This document shows positions 40,190-49,381 of a stretch of 64,000 nt of DNA, piece by piece. A model generated the notes under the pieces. It did no database searches. It was not told where the DNA came from and saw only the letters and a program-made list of their open reading frames with translations. This DNA is from Vulcanimicrobiota bacterium. Its GTDB lineage: Bacteria > Vulcanimicrobiota > Xenobia > Xenobiales > Xenobiaceae. The position numbers and the translations under genes are program-made. The number at the start of each line of letters is the position of its first letter. The stretch's first letter is position 1. The stretch is from assembly GCA_944322965.1 (NCBI GenBank), contig CALUQR010000001.1:186001-250000 (forward strand), given 5' to 3'.

Positions 40190-41008
40190 TTAGCGGACTA
40201 AACCGATAGCGGACTCCGTCAACTTGTCCATAGCTCTAAAGGCCGCGAAGTTGGCCTCGTAATTCTGCTTGGCCATACCGATAGCCGCCGCCTGCTGGGC
40301 GAAGTCGACGTTAGCCAACTCTAAGCTACCAGCCGCGATGCGTCCCATGGCGCCCTGACCAGCCACGCCCACTACCGCTTCGCCAGAACCTTCCGTCTTG
40401 CCGAAGGTGGTGGTGCCCGTCTTCTTCAAGCCGCTGGCATTGGCGAAGGAGGCGATGGAGACCTGAGCGATAGGCACGGACTCGGAAACGGTCTGGCCGG
40501 TGATGGGGTCGGTGATGGTCTGCTCGCCGTAGAGCTTACCGGTCTCGTCGAAGTGGTAACCGGTGTACTTGCCGCCGTAGAGCTTAGTGGCCGGATCGAG
40601 ATGTAACTCGATGGGCTGAGGATCGCTGCAGATGTTGCCCTGGGCGTCTAACTTGTAACCCATGACATTCTTGCCTTCGCTATTGGTCAACATGCCGTTG
40701 TTGAAGGCGAAGCGACCGTCGCGGGTGTAGTGGGTCTGGCTGCCGTCGCTGACCATGAAGAAGCCCTGACCGTCGATAGCCAAGTTGGTGGGGTTCTCCG
40801 TCTGGAAGAGCTGGCCCTGACTGAAGATAATGCCCGCGGCCTGAGTCTTAGCGCCGCCGCCACCCATCGTCTGGCCCATAATATCGTTGAACTGCACCGT
40901 CTCGGCCTTGTAACCAGGGGTGAACTGGTTTTGCAAGTTCTGGAAATAGGAATTCAGCATCGTCTGGTTCTGCTGAATAGCGTTGGCTGAATTGTTAAAA
41001 TCAAACAT
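40190..41008 (-). CDS. Divergent hook/rod protein (FlgE/FlgF/FlgG family)
   Basis: Axial flagellar protein of 272 residues. The C-terminal motif LELANVDFAQQ followed by YEANFAAFRAMDKL fits the FlgE/F/G family, as does TNLAIDGQGFFMVSDG near residue 75 and TPGYKAETVQF near 32. The N-terminal helix usually reads A-NNLAN-x-x-T-GYK; here it is YFQNLQNQFTPGYK, so the highly conserved Asn-rich face is changed. Length is closest to FlgF/FlgG and shorter than typical FlgE. Which ring of the axis it builds cannot be settled. It has its own upstream region and terminator. Confidence 0.82.
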   Translation of the reverse strand: MFDFNNSANAIQQNQTMLNSYFQNLQNQFTPGYKAETVQFNDIMGQTMGGGGAKTQAAGIIFSQGQLFQTENPTNLAIDGQGFFMVSDGSQTHYTRDGRFAFNNGMLTNSEGKNVMGYKLDAQGNICSDPQPIELHLDPATKLYGGKYTGYHFDETGKLYGEQTITDPITGQTVSESVPIAQVSIASFANASGLKKTGTTTFGKTEGSGEAVVGVAGQGAMGRIAAGSLELANVDFAQQAAAIGMAKQNYEANFAAFRAMDKLTESAIGLVR

Positions 41009-41126
41009 GATCTACCTGATGCCTCCTTGAACCCGTCGGGCGCTCCAACTTCGGCCTTTTACTAAGCTCGAGAGGAGAGTACCCTCTCTTTCTCAGGCTA
41101 AGAATATCAATCCCTTGTTGTGGCCC

Positions 41127-41157
41127 ATTAAACATAGTGTTACAAAAAAGTAAACAA
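41127..41157 (-). promoter_or_regulatory. Possible promoter/operator before the FlgE/F/G-family gene
   Basis: Minus strand TTGTTTACTTTTTTGTAACA lies about 130 bases before the start of the 40190 gene. Sixteen of its 20 bases match the element before flgB at 50406-50435. No strong -10 hexamer sits at standard spacing, so it may be an operator or a weak promoter. Confidence 0.3.
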
Positions 41158-41199
41158 AGGCTTCCAAAGCTGTAAAATCGAGCTTTCAGCCGCTGGCTT

Positions 41200-42141
41200 T
41201 TAAGCCAAGGAATCGACCATCTCCACCTCAATCTGGCGCAGGCGCATACCCTTACCTTCGATATGCTCGCGCAACTGATTGCGGCTCTCCGTCAATACTT
41301 CCCGAGTCTCTTCGGAGTCGGTGATAAATTGGGCGCTCAACTCGCCATCCTTAGTCTGGGTCAACTTGATCTTCAATTCGCCCAAATACTCGGGGTTGAG
41401 GCGGAGTTGCAGCTCATCCTTATTGGCGAAGTTGCGAATCTCCATGTGGGTCACGATCTGGTCGATCACCTGTTGGCGCTTCTGGGCTTGGGTCAGCTGC
41501 TGGGTCTGCTGGCTGCGCTCCACTTGGCCGGCCTCTTTGAGGCTAGAGGAGGCGGCGTTCTCCGCCCCTTGACCCTTATTGGCCGCCGAAGCCGCTTGGT
41601 TAGCTTCCACCGTCCCTAACTTGGAGCTATCCTCTTTGCCCTTACCCTCCTTAGTCAAGAGAGCCTCAAAGGTCTGGGCCTTCAATTGGCTAGCCTCTTT
41701 ACCGGGCGCTTGGGCCAAAGTGGGGGTAGAATTTAAGTTCTGGCCCGCTTTGTGGTTGGGATTTAGGCGAGCGTTCTTCTGGGCCGTATCTAGCTTCAGA
41801 GCCTGCTTTTCCGCCATATTGAGCGTATCGGGGTTGCGATAGATCATATCGTAGAGGAAGGCCTTGCCGCTCATAGCCTTGGGATTTTGGGCCAACTTAG
41901 CTTGGGCCGCCTTAGCCTGAGCTTGGGCGTCCGCCTGCTCCGCCTTCTGGCGCTCTTTGATCTCCTCTTTGCTCTCTTTAGCGGAGATGAGATCGGTTTC
42001 CGTCTCTTGCGAGTCGGAGGTCGCTTCCTCTAAGCAGTTGCTAAAACCGCGAGAATCGGTGGCAGAGGCCTCTTTCGCTCCTTCGCGACCCTTCTGCATA
42101 GCGGAGGATCCGAGCATGGATATTAAGAGTTGATTTTCCAT
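41200..42141 (-). CDS. fliK: Flagellar hook-length control protein FliK
   Basis: Secreted ruler, 313 residues. Long polar, Ala/Gln/Lys-rich N-terminal region (1-215), then the Flg_hook domain: ELQLRLNPEYLGELKIKLTQ, GELSAQFITDSEETREVL and ending RQIEVEMVDS. The Leu-x-P-x-x-L-G signature (LNPEYLG) is the family hallmark. The N-terminus MENQLLISMLGSSAMQ lacks a Sec signal, consistent with type III export. SD AGGAGTAG. Confidence 0.9.
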   Translation of the reverse strand: MENQLLISMLGSSAMQKGREGAKEASATDSRGFSNCLEEATSDSQETETDLISAKESKEEIKERQKAEQADAQAQAKAAQAKLAQNPKAMSGKAFLYDMIYRNPDTLNMAEKQALKLDTAQKNARLNPNHKAGQNLNSTPTLAQAPGKEASQLKAQTFEALLTKEGKGKEDSSKLGTVEANQAASAANKGQGAENAASSSLKEAGQVERSQQTQQLTQAQKRQQVIDQIVTHMEIRNFANKDELQLRLNPEYLGELKIKLTQTKDGELSAQFITDSEETREVLTESRNQLREHIEGKGMRLRQIEVEMVDSLA

Positions 42142-42234
42142 AACTACTCCTTTACCTGGGGGAGTTACTTGCCCTTATGCCTCACCGGCCCCCATCCTAT
42201 GTGGCAAGGTCTCTACTACGGGGAAAGGCTGGGC

Positions 42235-42852
42235 TTAAGCTAAACCCTTGCCCTCTTGGTAGTAGCCTAAAACTTTGTCGACGTACCCTTGGGTCTCAGC
42301 GTAGGGGGGGACCCCGCCGTAATGCTGGACCGCCCCGGGGCCGGCGTTGTAAGCGGCGATGGTCTTAGTTAAGTCGCCGTCGAACATATCCATCAACTGG
42401 CTCAGGTATTTAGTGCCGCCCATAATATTCTCGCGCGGATCGTAGGCGTCTTTCACTCCCAGATCGCCGGCGGTAGCCGGCATGAGCTGCATGAGACCTT
42501 GGGCCCCACAGTAAGAGGTGGCCTGGGGATCGAAGGCCGACTCTTGGCGGATGACCGCCTTAATGAGGGCCGGATCGACCTTATACTTTTGGGAGGCCTC
42601 TTGGATGAGGCCCTCAAATTGAGCGGGCGCAGCCGGGCCAGAGCTAGTGCCCAGAGGGGCGGAACTGGCCGCCTGGCTGGGATCGAAACGCTGACCGGCG
42701 CTCATGCTCTCAATCATGCTCTGGAAGGAGGCGGACTCAGCGGCGGTAGGCGCCTTCTTCTGAGTCGCCGGGGACTTAAACTCCGCGTCCAGAGCGCGCT
42801 CTAAAGAGCTCATCTGGCGCTCGATCTGTTCCATTCTGGCGAATATCGACAT
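42235..42852 (-). CDS. Lytic transglycosylase (SLT domain) in the flagellar cluster
   Basis: Peptidoglycan-cleaving enzyme of 205 residues. The SLT domain (about 82-200) has the catalytic Glu104 in VIRQESAFDP, then GLMQLMPATA and AYNAGPGAV. There is no Sec signal peptide: the first 25 residues are polar and helical (MSIFARMEQIERQMSSLERA), so it is probably exported by the flagellar apparatus to open the wall for the rod, like the muramidase part of FlgJ in other bacteria. It lies between fliJ and fliK. A strong AGGAGGC precedes the start. Confidence 0.9.
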   Translation of the reverse strand: MSIFARMEQIERQMSSLERALDAEFKSPATQKKAPTAAESASFQSMIESMSAGQRFDPSQAASSAPLGTSSGPAAPAQFEGLIQEASQKYKVDPALIKAVIRQESAFDPQATSYCGAQGLMQLMPATAGDLGVKDAYDPRENIMGGTKYLSQLMDMFDGDLTKTIAAYNAGPGAVQHYGGVPPYAETQGYVDKVLGYYQEGKGLA

Positions 42853-42889
42853 TTATGTAGCCTCCTCTTTTTGATTCCCGAAAGTCGCT

Positions 42890-43348
42890 CTAGGTGCTGG
42901 CTTCCCTGGCGTACTTGAGGGTGGCCAGCTCATCCAACATCTTATTCTCTTCCTGCTCTATCTCCGCTAACCACTTTTCGTGGTTCTTTTCCTTATTCTT
43001 TTCGTAACTTTGCCTCTCTTGAGCCGCTTTGAGCAGGTTCTCGCGCTGTTGGGCGATGCGGATAGCGATCTCTTTGAGGCGCAACTCTTGGTTGACGATC
43101 TGACCTTTGACGAATTCGATATGCTGGGGGAAGAAGCGCAGGGCGTTGATATCGAGCGTACCGTTGGCCTGCTTCTCTTTGAGCTCTACCCTAATTTGGA
43201 CCAACTTCTGCTCCAACTGGGCTTTGATGGCCTTCTCTTCCTCTTGCTTTTGTAAGAGCTTGGCCAACTTCTCTTTCTCGTCTTCTTCAGCTTGAATCTT
43301 AAGGTCTAAGATCTGCTGTAAGCGGTAGCGAAATCTCTTCTGGGCCAT
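42890..43348 (-). CDS. fliJ: Flagellar export chaperone FliJ
   Basis: Coiled-coil stalk of the export ATPase, 152 residues, almost wholly Glu/Lys/Gln/Leu-rich helix (RLQQILDLKIQAEEDEKEKL, LLQKQEEEKAIKAQLEQKLV). The start MAQKRFRYRLQQILDL is typical of FliJ. It begins three bases after the fliI stop. No Cys or globular domain. Confidence 0.88.
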   Translation of the reverse strand: MAQKRFRYRLQQILDLKIQAEEDEKEKLAKLLQKQEEEKAIKAQLEQKLVQIRVELKEKQANGTLDINALRFFPQHIEFVKGQIVNQELRLKEIAIRIAQQRENLLKAAQERQSYEKNKEKNHEKWLAEIEQEENKMLDELATLKYAREAST

Positions 43349-43351
43349 ACC

Positions 43352-44923
43352 TTAATTCTCTCCGAACATCTCCAAGAGGCGACGGCGGGTCTCTTCAAAG
43401 GGGGCCGGTTCGTAGATCCCTTGGCTCAAGAACTTCTGCACTTCGTCGATCTTGGAGATGGCAAAGTCTACCTTGGGGTTGGAACCTCTTTGGTAGGCGC
43501 CGATATTGATGAGGTCTTCATTCTCTTGGTAGGTAGCTAAGACGTTGCGCAAGGTACCAGCCGCCTTTTGCAGCTCTTTGGAGTTGATCTCCGTAAAGAG
43601 ACGGGAGACGGATTGCAGGACGTCGACCGCCGGGTAGCGGTTCTTGTGGGCGATCTTACGGTTCAAGACGATGTGACCGTCTAAGATACCGCGCACCGTG
43701 TCGGCGATAGGTTCGTTCATGTCGTCGCCTTCGACCAAGACGGTGTAGATGGCGGTGATGGAACCGCGGGGAGAGGTCCCCGCCCGCTCCATGAGCTTAG
43801 GTAAGAGGGCGAAGCAGGAAGGGGTGTAACCTTTGGTAGCCGGGGGCTCGCCCACGGCCAAACCTACCTCGCGTTGGGCCATAGCGAAACGGGTGACGGA
43901 GTCCATCATGAGCATGACGTCGTTACCCTGATCGCGGAAATACTCGGCCAGAGCCGTTCCCGTATACGCCCCTTTGAGGCGGACGAGGGCGGGTTGGTCG
44001 GAAGTAGCCACCACTACTACGGAGCGGCGCATACCCTCCGGGCCCAGGTCGCGCTCTAAGAAGTCGCGCAACTCACGGCCGCGCTCTCCGATGAGGGCCA
44101 AGACGTTGACTTGGGCCGCCGTATTGCGGGCGATCATGGAGAGGGTCGTCGACTTACCGACGCCGGAACCGGCGAAGATACCGACGCGCTGACCCGCTCC
44201 GAGGGTTAAGGTAGAATCGAGCACGCGCACCCCCATGGGCAGGGCGCGGGTAATGCGGGGCCTAGTGATGGGGTTGGGGGGCTCGTTGTAGATGGGATAC
44301 TCCGCCTCATACTCCAGAGGACCCAAACCGTCGATGGGGTTGCCCAGACCGTCTAAGACTCGCCCCAAAAGCTTGGGACCTACCTTGACGGAGAGGGGCT
44401 TACCCGTAGCTCGCACCTCGCATCCTGGGCTGATACCGCCCATATCCCCCAAAGGCATGAGCATTACCTTACTGCCCTTAAAGCCCACCACCTCCGAGCG
44501 GATAGGCTTCGTGCCCTCCTTCTCATAGATGAGGCAGAGCTCGCCCATCTTGACGTCCGGTCCTTCGGATTCAATCGTCAAACCGACGACCTGACTCACG
44601 CGCCCGTGCATGCGGATGGGACGGCAGCGCTCTAAAGCTAAGTGGTAGCTGGGGAAGGTAATGTGGGGGAGGGGCTCTATCTCCGGTAATGGCTGGGCTA
44701 AGAGCTCTTCCTTTTGGGCTAACTCTTGGGGGGAGATAGCGGCCGGAGCCGGGGGAGGGGCGGCTGGGGCGCTGGGAGCCGGAGCGGCCTCCTTAACCTC
44801 CGCTTTTTCTACCGCCTCGGCAGCTTCAGCGGCGGGCAGAGGTTTGGCTGCTTTTTCTAGGGGCTTGCGTCCTAAAGCGGGGCGCGGAGCCGTCTTAGTT
44901 GGCATTTGCGCCATCGTCTCCAT
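43352..44923 (-). CDS. fliI: Flagellum-specific ATPase FliI
   Basis: Export ATPase, 523 residues. Walker A GIFAGSGVGKSTT at about 248-260, LALIGERGRELRDF, DVMLMMDSVTRFAMAQRE (Walker B) and KGYTPSCFALLPKLMERAG follow the F1-like family exactly. It carries an extra N-terminal Ala/Pro/Glu-rich extension of about 65-85 residues ahead of the barrel domain (HITFPSYH onward). That region overlaps the fliH 3' end by 29 bases if the first ATG is used; later ATGs at 44914 and 44905 would reduce this. Works with FliH and FliJ. Confidence 0.96.
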   Translation of the reverse strand: METMAQMPTKTAPRPALGRKPLEKAAKPLPAAEAAEAVEKAEVKEAAPAPSAPAAPPPAPAAISPQELAQKEELLAQPLPEIEPLPHITFPSYHLALERCRPIRMHGRVSQVVGLTIESEGPDVKMGELCLIYEKEGTKPIRSEVVGFKGSKVMLMPLGDMGGISPGCEVRATGKPLSVKVGPKLLGRVLDGLGNPIDGLGPLEYEAEYPIYNEPPNPITRPRITRALPMGVRVLDSTLTLGAGQRVGIFAGSGVGKSTTLSMIARNTAAQVNVLALIGERGRELRDFLERDLGPEGMRRSVVVVATSDQPALVRLKGAYTGTALAEYFRDQGNDVMLMMDSVTRFAMAQREVGLAVGEPPATKGYTPSCFALLPKLMERAGTSPRGSITAIYTVLVEGDDMNEPIADTVRGILDGHIVLNRKIAHKNRYPAVDVLQSVSRLFTEINSKELQKAAGTLRNVLATYQENEDLINIGAYQRGSNPKVDFAISKIDEVQKFLSQGIYEPAPFEETRRRLLEMFGEN

Positions 44924-45965
44924 CCTCTCCGTTAGCGCTGCGATCGAAGGCGGTTCGAATGGCCGCTAACTGGGTCTCTAAGCGAGCGTCGATATTGCCC
45001 AGGTTGGTCTCAATAATACAACCGCCGCGGGCCACTTTGGAGTCGACTGAGAGGTCGAAATCCTTGAGCCCCTCCACCATGCGCATGAGGGCGGAGCGGT
45101 CGTTATTGACGATATGGTAGTCGTCGGGGTTGACGCGGATGCGCACTTCCTCCCGATCCTTCATGTCGGAGAGCGCCTCTTTGACGACGCCCATAATGAC
45201 GTCGCCGCTAGTGCTGATCTCTAAGCCGATAATCTTTTCAGCGATGTCTATAGAGAGTTTAGCTAAGGCCGGCTCCGTAGCTTCGATGAGTTGGCGCCGC
45301 TCCTTAATGGCCTGCACGTAGAGATCGCGAGCTTGCAACATGAGATCTACGTACTGCTGGTGGGCTAGCCTCTGACCCTCCTCTATCCCCTGGCGGGTAC
45401 CCAACTCTTTAGCCTCCTGGCGCTTCTGTTCGGCCTCTACCAGAGCTTGTTGTTGCAACTGCTCGATCTGGCCTTGAGCCTGCTGGAGGAACTCTTGGGC
45501 TTTGGCCTGGGCTTGTTGGAGGAGCTCTTGGGCCTTAGCTTGGGCGGCGGCGATAATCTTTTCATCGATAGGCTCGGGCGGCGGAGGCGGCGGGGCTTCC
45601 GGCTCCTTGGGTTTAGGGGGCTCGTCGCCGGTGGGGACGCTGATAGCGGCCGCGCTCAAAGGGGGCAACTTCTTCTCTACCGCATCTTGGCGGCGGTAAC
45701 CGAAGATCTTACCTACCCCTTCCGCCGCCTTCTGGGGAGGCAATTGGGGATGGAACTCTTCCACGGGCTGGGCCCCTTGGCCGCGGAAGATGCGACCCGA
45801 GCCGCCTTCAGCGACCTTAGTAGCGCCAAAATTAGTAGGTATAAAGTCCTCTAGCTCCTCCCCCCCAGAGATAGGGGTACTGGGGCGCTGTTTAACTAAA
45901 GCCGAGCGCTTAGGCTGGTTGGCCGCGCCGCCACTAGATGTGCTATTGCCCTTAAAGAGTGCCAC
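44895..45965 (-). CDS. fliH: Flagellar export regulator FliH
   Basis: Stator of the export ATPase, 356 residues, longer than usual. Residues 1-130 are low complexity with a PPPPPPEP block. At about 135-185 the heptad repeats AQAKAQELLQQAQAKAQEFL form a coiled coil. The C-terminal FliH domain (about 215-340) reads DIAEKIIGLEISTSGDVIMG and EEVRIRVNPDDYHIV. Order fliG-fliH-fliI is canonical. Confidence 0.88.
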   Translation of the reverse strand: MALFKGNSTSSGGAANQPKRSALVKQRPSTPISGGEELEDFIPTNFGATKVAEGGSGRIFRGQGAQPVEEFHPQLPPQKAAEGVGKIFGYRRQDAVEKKLPPLSAAAISVPTGDEPPKPKEPEAPPPPPPEPIDEKIIAAAQAKAQELLQQAQAKAQEFLQQAQGQIEQLQQQALVEAEQKRQEAKELGTRQGIEEGQRLAHQQYVDLMLQARDLYVQAIKERRQLIEATEPALAKLSIDIAEKIIGLEISTSGDVIMGVVKEALSDMKDREEVRIRVNPDDYHIVNNDRSALMRMVEGLKDFDLSVDSKVARGGCIIETNLGNIDARLETQLAAIRTAFDRSANGEDGDDGANAN

Positions 45966-46017
45966 CTTTACTTATACCTACCTTATCTTTGTGAAGCTGG
46001 GGGAGGGGGTAGAGAGC

Positions 46018-47010
46018 TTACTTAAATTTGACCTTGCTCAGAGTGACTAAGCCGCGCAGAATATTGCGAATAGCCTGCTGGGCTTGCTTAATCTCATTCC
46101 AGGAGACTTGGCCTAAGCTATCGACGTCATCCTTTAAGGCCCGGGCCACGTCGGGGGAGAGGAAGCGGTAGATGCGCTCGGAGAGGTTGCGATCGGCGCC
46201 TTTGAGGGCTAAGACCAGGTCGCGGAAATCGGTGAGGCGCAAGACTTGCTCCAGGGAGGCGTCGTCAATATTGTTGAGGTCTTCAAAGTCGCAGAGCTTA
46301 GTCTTGAGGTCGGAGACTAAGTGGGGATTCTTGGGGGCCAAACTATCTAAGACGCGCTCTTCAGTAGCCCGGTCGGCGTGGTTCAAAATGCTAATTAAAC
46401 TCTCTTTGCCATCCGACTGGGAGTAGGAACCTACCTCCAAAGCGTCGTGTAAGCGACTCTCTAAGACGCGTTCCAGTTCGGCTAAGACTTCGGCGTTGAC
46501 GGGATGTAATTCCGCCAAACGGCGGGCGATCTCCGTCTGGACTGCGGGGGGCAAGTCGCCCAAGATGGCGGAGGCTTGGTTGGGCTGTAAGTAGGAGAGG
46601 ATGACCGCTATCGTCTGGGGCAGCTCCTTGCGGATAAGTTGCAAGAGTTGGCGGGGGTCGACTCGGCGCAAGAAGTCTAAGGGGCGGCTGCTAGTGCTGG
46701 TGGCGGTCATGGTGGCGGCGGGATTGAAACCGCCCAAGGGGCTGCCCAGGCCGCTGGGGGGACCCATGGGGCGCCCTAAGCCGCCCAGAGCGGCGAAGGG
46801 GTGGCCGCCGTCGCCATTATCTTGATTGAGGAACTCTTGGATAACTTGGGAGCGGGTCTCGGGAGAGATCTGGGGTAACTTTGAAATCTCAGTCGTTATG
46901 GCTTGGACCTCGTCCGCTCCCAACTCCTTAAAGATCTCCGCTGAAATCTCTGAGGGCAGAGACATGAGCAAGATGGCCGTCTTCTGTCTGGGGGGCAAAT
47001 TAACCGACAT
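46018..47010 (-). CDS. fliG: Flagellar motor switch protein FliG
   Basis: Rotor protein that couples to the stator, 330 residues. N-terminal domain begins LPPRQKTAILLMSLPSEISA; the middle domain has the EHPQ-equivalent KELPQTIAVILSYLQPNQAS; the C-terminal torque domain reads LVALKGADRNLSERIYRF-like sequence (DLVLALKGADRNLSERIYRF) with the charged residues expected. An added Gly/Pro-rich linker (about 70-112, LGGLGRPMGPPSGLGSPLGG) separates the N and M domains. SD AAGGAG precedes the start. Confidence 0.94.
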   Translation of the reverse strand: MSVNLPPRQKTAILLMSLPSEISAEIFKELGADEVQAITTEISKLPQISPETRSQVIQEFLNQDNGDGGHPFAALGGLGRPMGPPSGLGSPLGGFNPAATMTATSTSSRPLDFLRRVDPRQLLQLIRKELPQTIAVILSYLQPNQASAILGDLPPAVQTEIARRLAELHPVNAEVLAELERVLESRLHDALEVGSYSQSDGKESLISILNHADRATEERVLDSLAPKNPHLVSDLKTKLCDFEDLNNIDDASLEQVLRLTDFRDLVLALKGADRNLSERIYRFLSPDVARALKDDVDSLGQVSWNEIKQAQQAIRNILRGLVTLSKVKFK

Positions 47011-47050
47011 AAACTGAGAACTCCTTTCCGAGACGAGGGGGAAGGATAGA

Positions 47051-47091
47051 GGAAGAGCGCCCCGGGGCTCAAGGCCCCGAGGCGCTCTTCC
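47051..47091 (-). terminator. 17-bp hairpin between fliF and fliG
   Basis: GGAAGAGCGCCCCGGGG pairs with CCCCGAGGCGCTCTTCC with one mismatch and a short loop. It lies 35 bases past the fliF stop and 41 bases before the fliG start. It has no U run. It could reduce read-through and set the FliF:FliG ratio rather than stop transcription completely. Confidence 0.5.
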
Positions 47092-47125
47092 CGTTGGCGC
47101 CAGGGGGGCGCTCTCACGCTAGGAG

Positions 47126-48823
47126 CTAGCGCTGCTGCTGTTGGTCGCTGAGCCAGGTATCCCGGATCATGGCGGCCAACTTGTTGGGACGCTCCTTAGC
47201 TAAACGCTCCAACTGATCGGAAGTATTGACGCGAGTCTCGCCCATAGCTTTGGACTTGCCCGACTTCTCGTTGAGGAGGTCGGCGATGTCGGAGCTGGCG
47301 CCGGAGGTATGGCCGCCCAGTAAGAGCTGGGACTGAGCCTCGTGGACCTTGCGCTGGCGAGTTACGAAGACGGCTACCAAGGCCATTAAGAGGACGGCGG
47401 GGATGAAGGCGATCGCGGCTACGGTGGAGGTGCTGATCCCGCTGGTAGGAGGAGCAACGGGGGTTTGACCAGCGGCCATACCGGCGGCCATTTCGCTGTA
47501 GACGCCGTCTAAAGTGGCGGTGGCGAAGGGAACGCTCTTGACGGTTACGGAGTCGCCGCGGCTCTCATTGATACCGATGGCGTCCTTGACTAAACCGGCA
47601 ATCGCCGCTTCCTGATCGGGTTTCAAGTTATCGACAGCCACCGAGACCGTGAGACGCTGAATGCGAGGAGAAGTATCTACATTCTTGGAGATGGTCTTGT
47701 TGACTTCGTACTTTTCGGATTCTTCAGTCTTGACGTAAGTGCCCTTCTTCTCAGCGCTGCTAGTAGACATTTGCACTGCGCCGTCGTCTTCATCTTCGCT
47801 GGAAGAGCCGTTCTTGTTGTACTGCTCGACGCGCCGCTGGCCGCCTACGCGTACCTTACCGTTATCGTCGGGACCGCCCACCACTTCACGCTGCACTTCG
47901 TTTTGAGAGAAATCGACTTCCGCAGTGACTTGGGCGGCGAACTTCTGAGCGCCGAGTACGGTAGCTAACTGCTGCTCCACCTTATTCTTGAGGTGCTGCT
48001 CTAAGGCCAATTTGTACTCCAGCTGAGAGCTGGGAGCCATACCAAACTGATTGCCGTTCAGAGGCAGGTTGGCGGTCAGATCCTTACCGTTCGTATCTAC
48101 AATCTTGACGTTCTCAGCTTTGAGATCGGGGACGGAGTAGGCTACTAAGTGGACGATACCGGTAATCTGCTCGCGATTGAGTTGAGAACCGGGCTTCAAT
48201 TTTAGCATCACCGCCGCCTTGGCAGCTTCCTGGCCGTTGTCGAAAAGGGTCCGCTCCGGCAAGCCCAACTTGACGTAAGCGTCGGCTATGCCTTCCATCT
48301 GGCGCATAGACTCGGTGAGCTCGCCCTCTAAGACTTGCTTGCGAATATCGTCCTTCTCTTTTTCGGACATGGTATTGAGACCGCTGGAATCGGGCTTGGT
48401 AGCAGCGGTCATGACCGCGTGGCGGGGCAGGCCGTGCGAGGCCAATTGGGCCTGAGCGCGCACCTTATCTTTGGGAGCCACTAAGAGGTTGTCGTTAGTC
48501 TGAGAGACCTGGTGGGGAATATTCCACTCTTGGAGTTTCATGGAGACGTCTTTGACGTCATCTTCGCTGAGCTTGGTAGCGTAGAGCTCCACAGGTTTGT
48601 TCGCGGAACTGTAGACGTTAAAACCAATAAAGCCCACAACGAGAAGGACCACTGCGCACATCAGAGCGATCCTCACCTTGGGGTTCATGCCCGACCAGAT
48701 GGCGCCGAGCTTGCCCAACGGGCTGCCGCTACCGGCGCCACCCGGAGGTTTGCCCAGGGGACCTCTTCCTGTGGTTAAGGGACCACTACCTGTCCGCATG
48801 CCCGTCTGGATACCGGTGGCCAT
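47126..48823 (-). CDS. fliF: Flagellar MS-ring protein FliF
   Basis: Inner-membrane ring on which the motor is built, 565 residues. Two transmembrane helices: VRIALMCAVVLLVVGFIGF (about 50-70) and AAIAFIPAVLLMALVAVFV (about 465-485). Between them lie the ring-building motifs, for example SHGLPRHAVM, TLFDNGQEAAKAAVMLKL and HLVAYSVPDLKAENVKIVD. The C-terminal FliG-binding end is KERPNKLAAMIRDTWLSD. The first 48 residues are Gly/Thr-rich. SD GGAAGGAG. Confidence 0.95.
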   Translation of the reverse strand: MATGIQTGMRTGSGPLTTGRGPLGKPPGGAGSGSPLGKLGAIWSGMNPKVRIALMCAVVLLVVGFIGFNVYSSANKPVELYATKLSEDDVKDVSMKLQEWNIPHQVSQTNDNLLVAPKDKVRAQAQLASHGLPRHAVMTAATKPDSSGLNTMSEKEKDDIRKQVLEGELTESMRQMEGIADAYVKLGLPERTLFDNGQEAAKAAVMLKLKPGSQLNREQITGIVHLVAYSVPDLKAENVKIVDTNGKDLTANLPLNGNQFGMAPSSQLEYKLALEQHLKNKVEQQLATVLGAQKFAAQVTAEVDFSQNEVQREVVGGPDDNGKVRVGGQRRVEQYNKNGSSSEDEDDGAVQMSTSSAEKKGTYVKTEESEKYEVNKTISKNVDTSPRIQRLTVSVAVDNLKPDQEAAIAGLVKDAIGINESRGDSVTVKSVPFATATLDGVYSEMAAGMAAGQTPVAPPTSGISTSTVAAIAFIPAVLLMALVAVFVTRQRKVHEAQSQLLLGGHTSGASSDIADLLNEKSGKSKAMGETRVNTSDQLERLAKERPNKLAAMIRDTWLSDQQQQR

Positions 48824-48872
48824 AGTTTATTCTCCTTCCTACAGGGGAACTAAATCCGGAAGTCCCCCGTTG

Positions 48873-48913
48873 CCTGTAGGCCGCCAACCCCCTTAAGGTC
48901 GACCGCCTACAGG
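48873..48913 (-). terminator. Inverted repeat after fliE
   Basis: CCTGTAGGC at 48873-48881 pairs with GCCTACAGG at 48905-48913 around a 23-base loop, 40 bases past the fliE stop. The open loop makes it a weaker candidate. Confidence 0.3.
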
Positions 48914-48952
48914 ACCACGGTTCCGAATACAAATCCCATCAATGCACTTTGA

Positions 48953-49321
48953 TTATAATTGCATTTGGAATAAAGTGGTAGCCGAAGAACAAAGTTTAGA
49001 AGCAATTTGAGTAGTAAGGTGGAGCATGACCTCCGACTTGGCTCCGGCGATCGTCAAGTCGTGCAAGTTCTCTAAACGCCCATTTAAGAGGTTGTTAGTC
49101 GCCGTCTGCGAGGCTTGCATGGTGGAGTTGACGCTGCCCAAGGCATCGCCCAAGAGATTGGAGAAAGACTTAGCGTCGCTCTCGGAAGGGGCGGAGATAG
49201 AGGGCAAGCTGGTGGAGATAGAGCCCACCGAACCCACGCTGGAAGGAGCGTTGAGAGAATTCATCTGAGACGCTTGGTTCAGACTGCTGACGCCCTGAAT
49301 GGCAGAAAATGGATTTTGCAT
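48953..49321 (-). CDS. fliE: Flagellar hook-basal body protein FliE
   Basis: Adapter between the MS ring and the rod, 122 residues. The C-terminal half shows the FliE pattern: SDAKSFSNLLGDALGSVNSTMQ, ATNNLLNGRLENLHDLTIAG (usually V-F-x-G-x-x-x-D-x-H-x-x-M-I-A) and LTTQIASKLCSSATTLFQMQL. The N-terminus is Ser-rich and polar. Encoded after flgC, before fliF. Confidence 0.88.
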   Translation of the reverse strand: MQNPFSAIQGVSSLNQASQMNSLNAPSSVGSVGSISTSLPSISAPSESDAKSFSNLLGDALGSVNSTMQASQTATNNLLNGRLENLHDLTIAGAKSEVMLHLTTQIASKLCSSATTLFQMQL

Positions 49322-49381
49322 ATCGGAAACCTCCTCGAAATTAGAGCCCGTAGGGAAGAGTTCGTCCCCCTAGGAGAGAGT

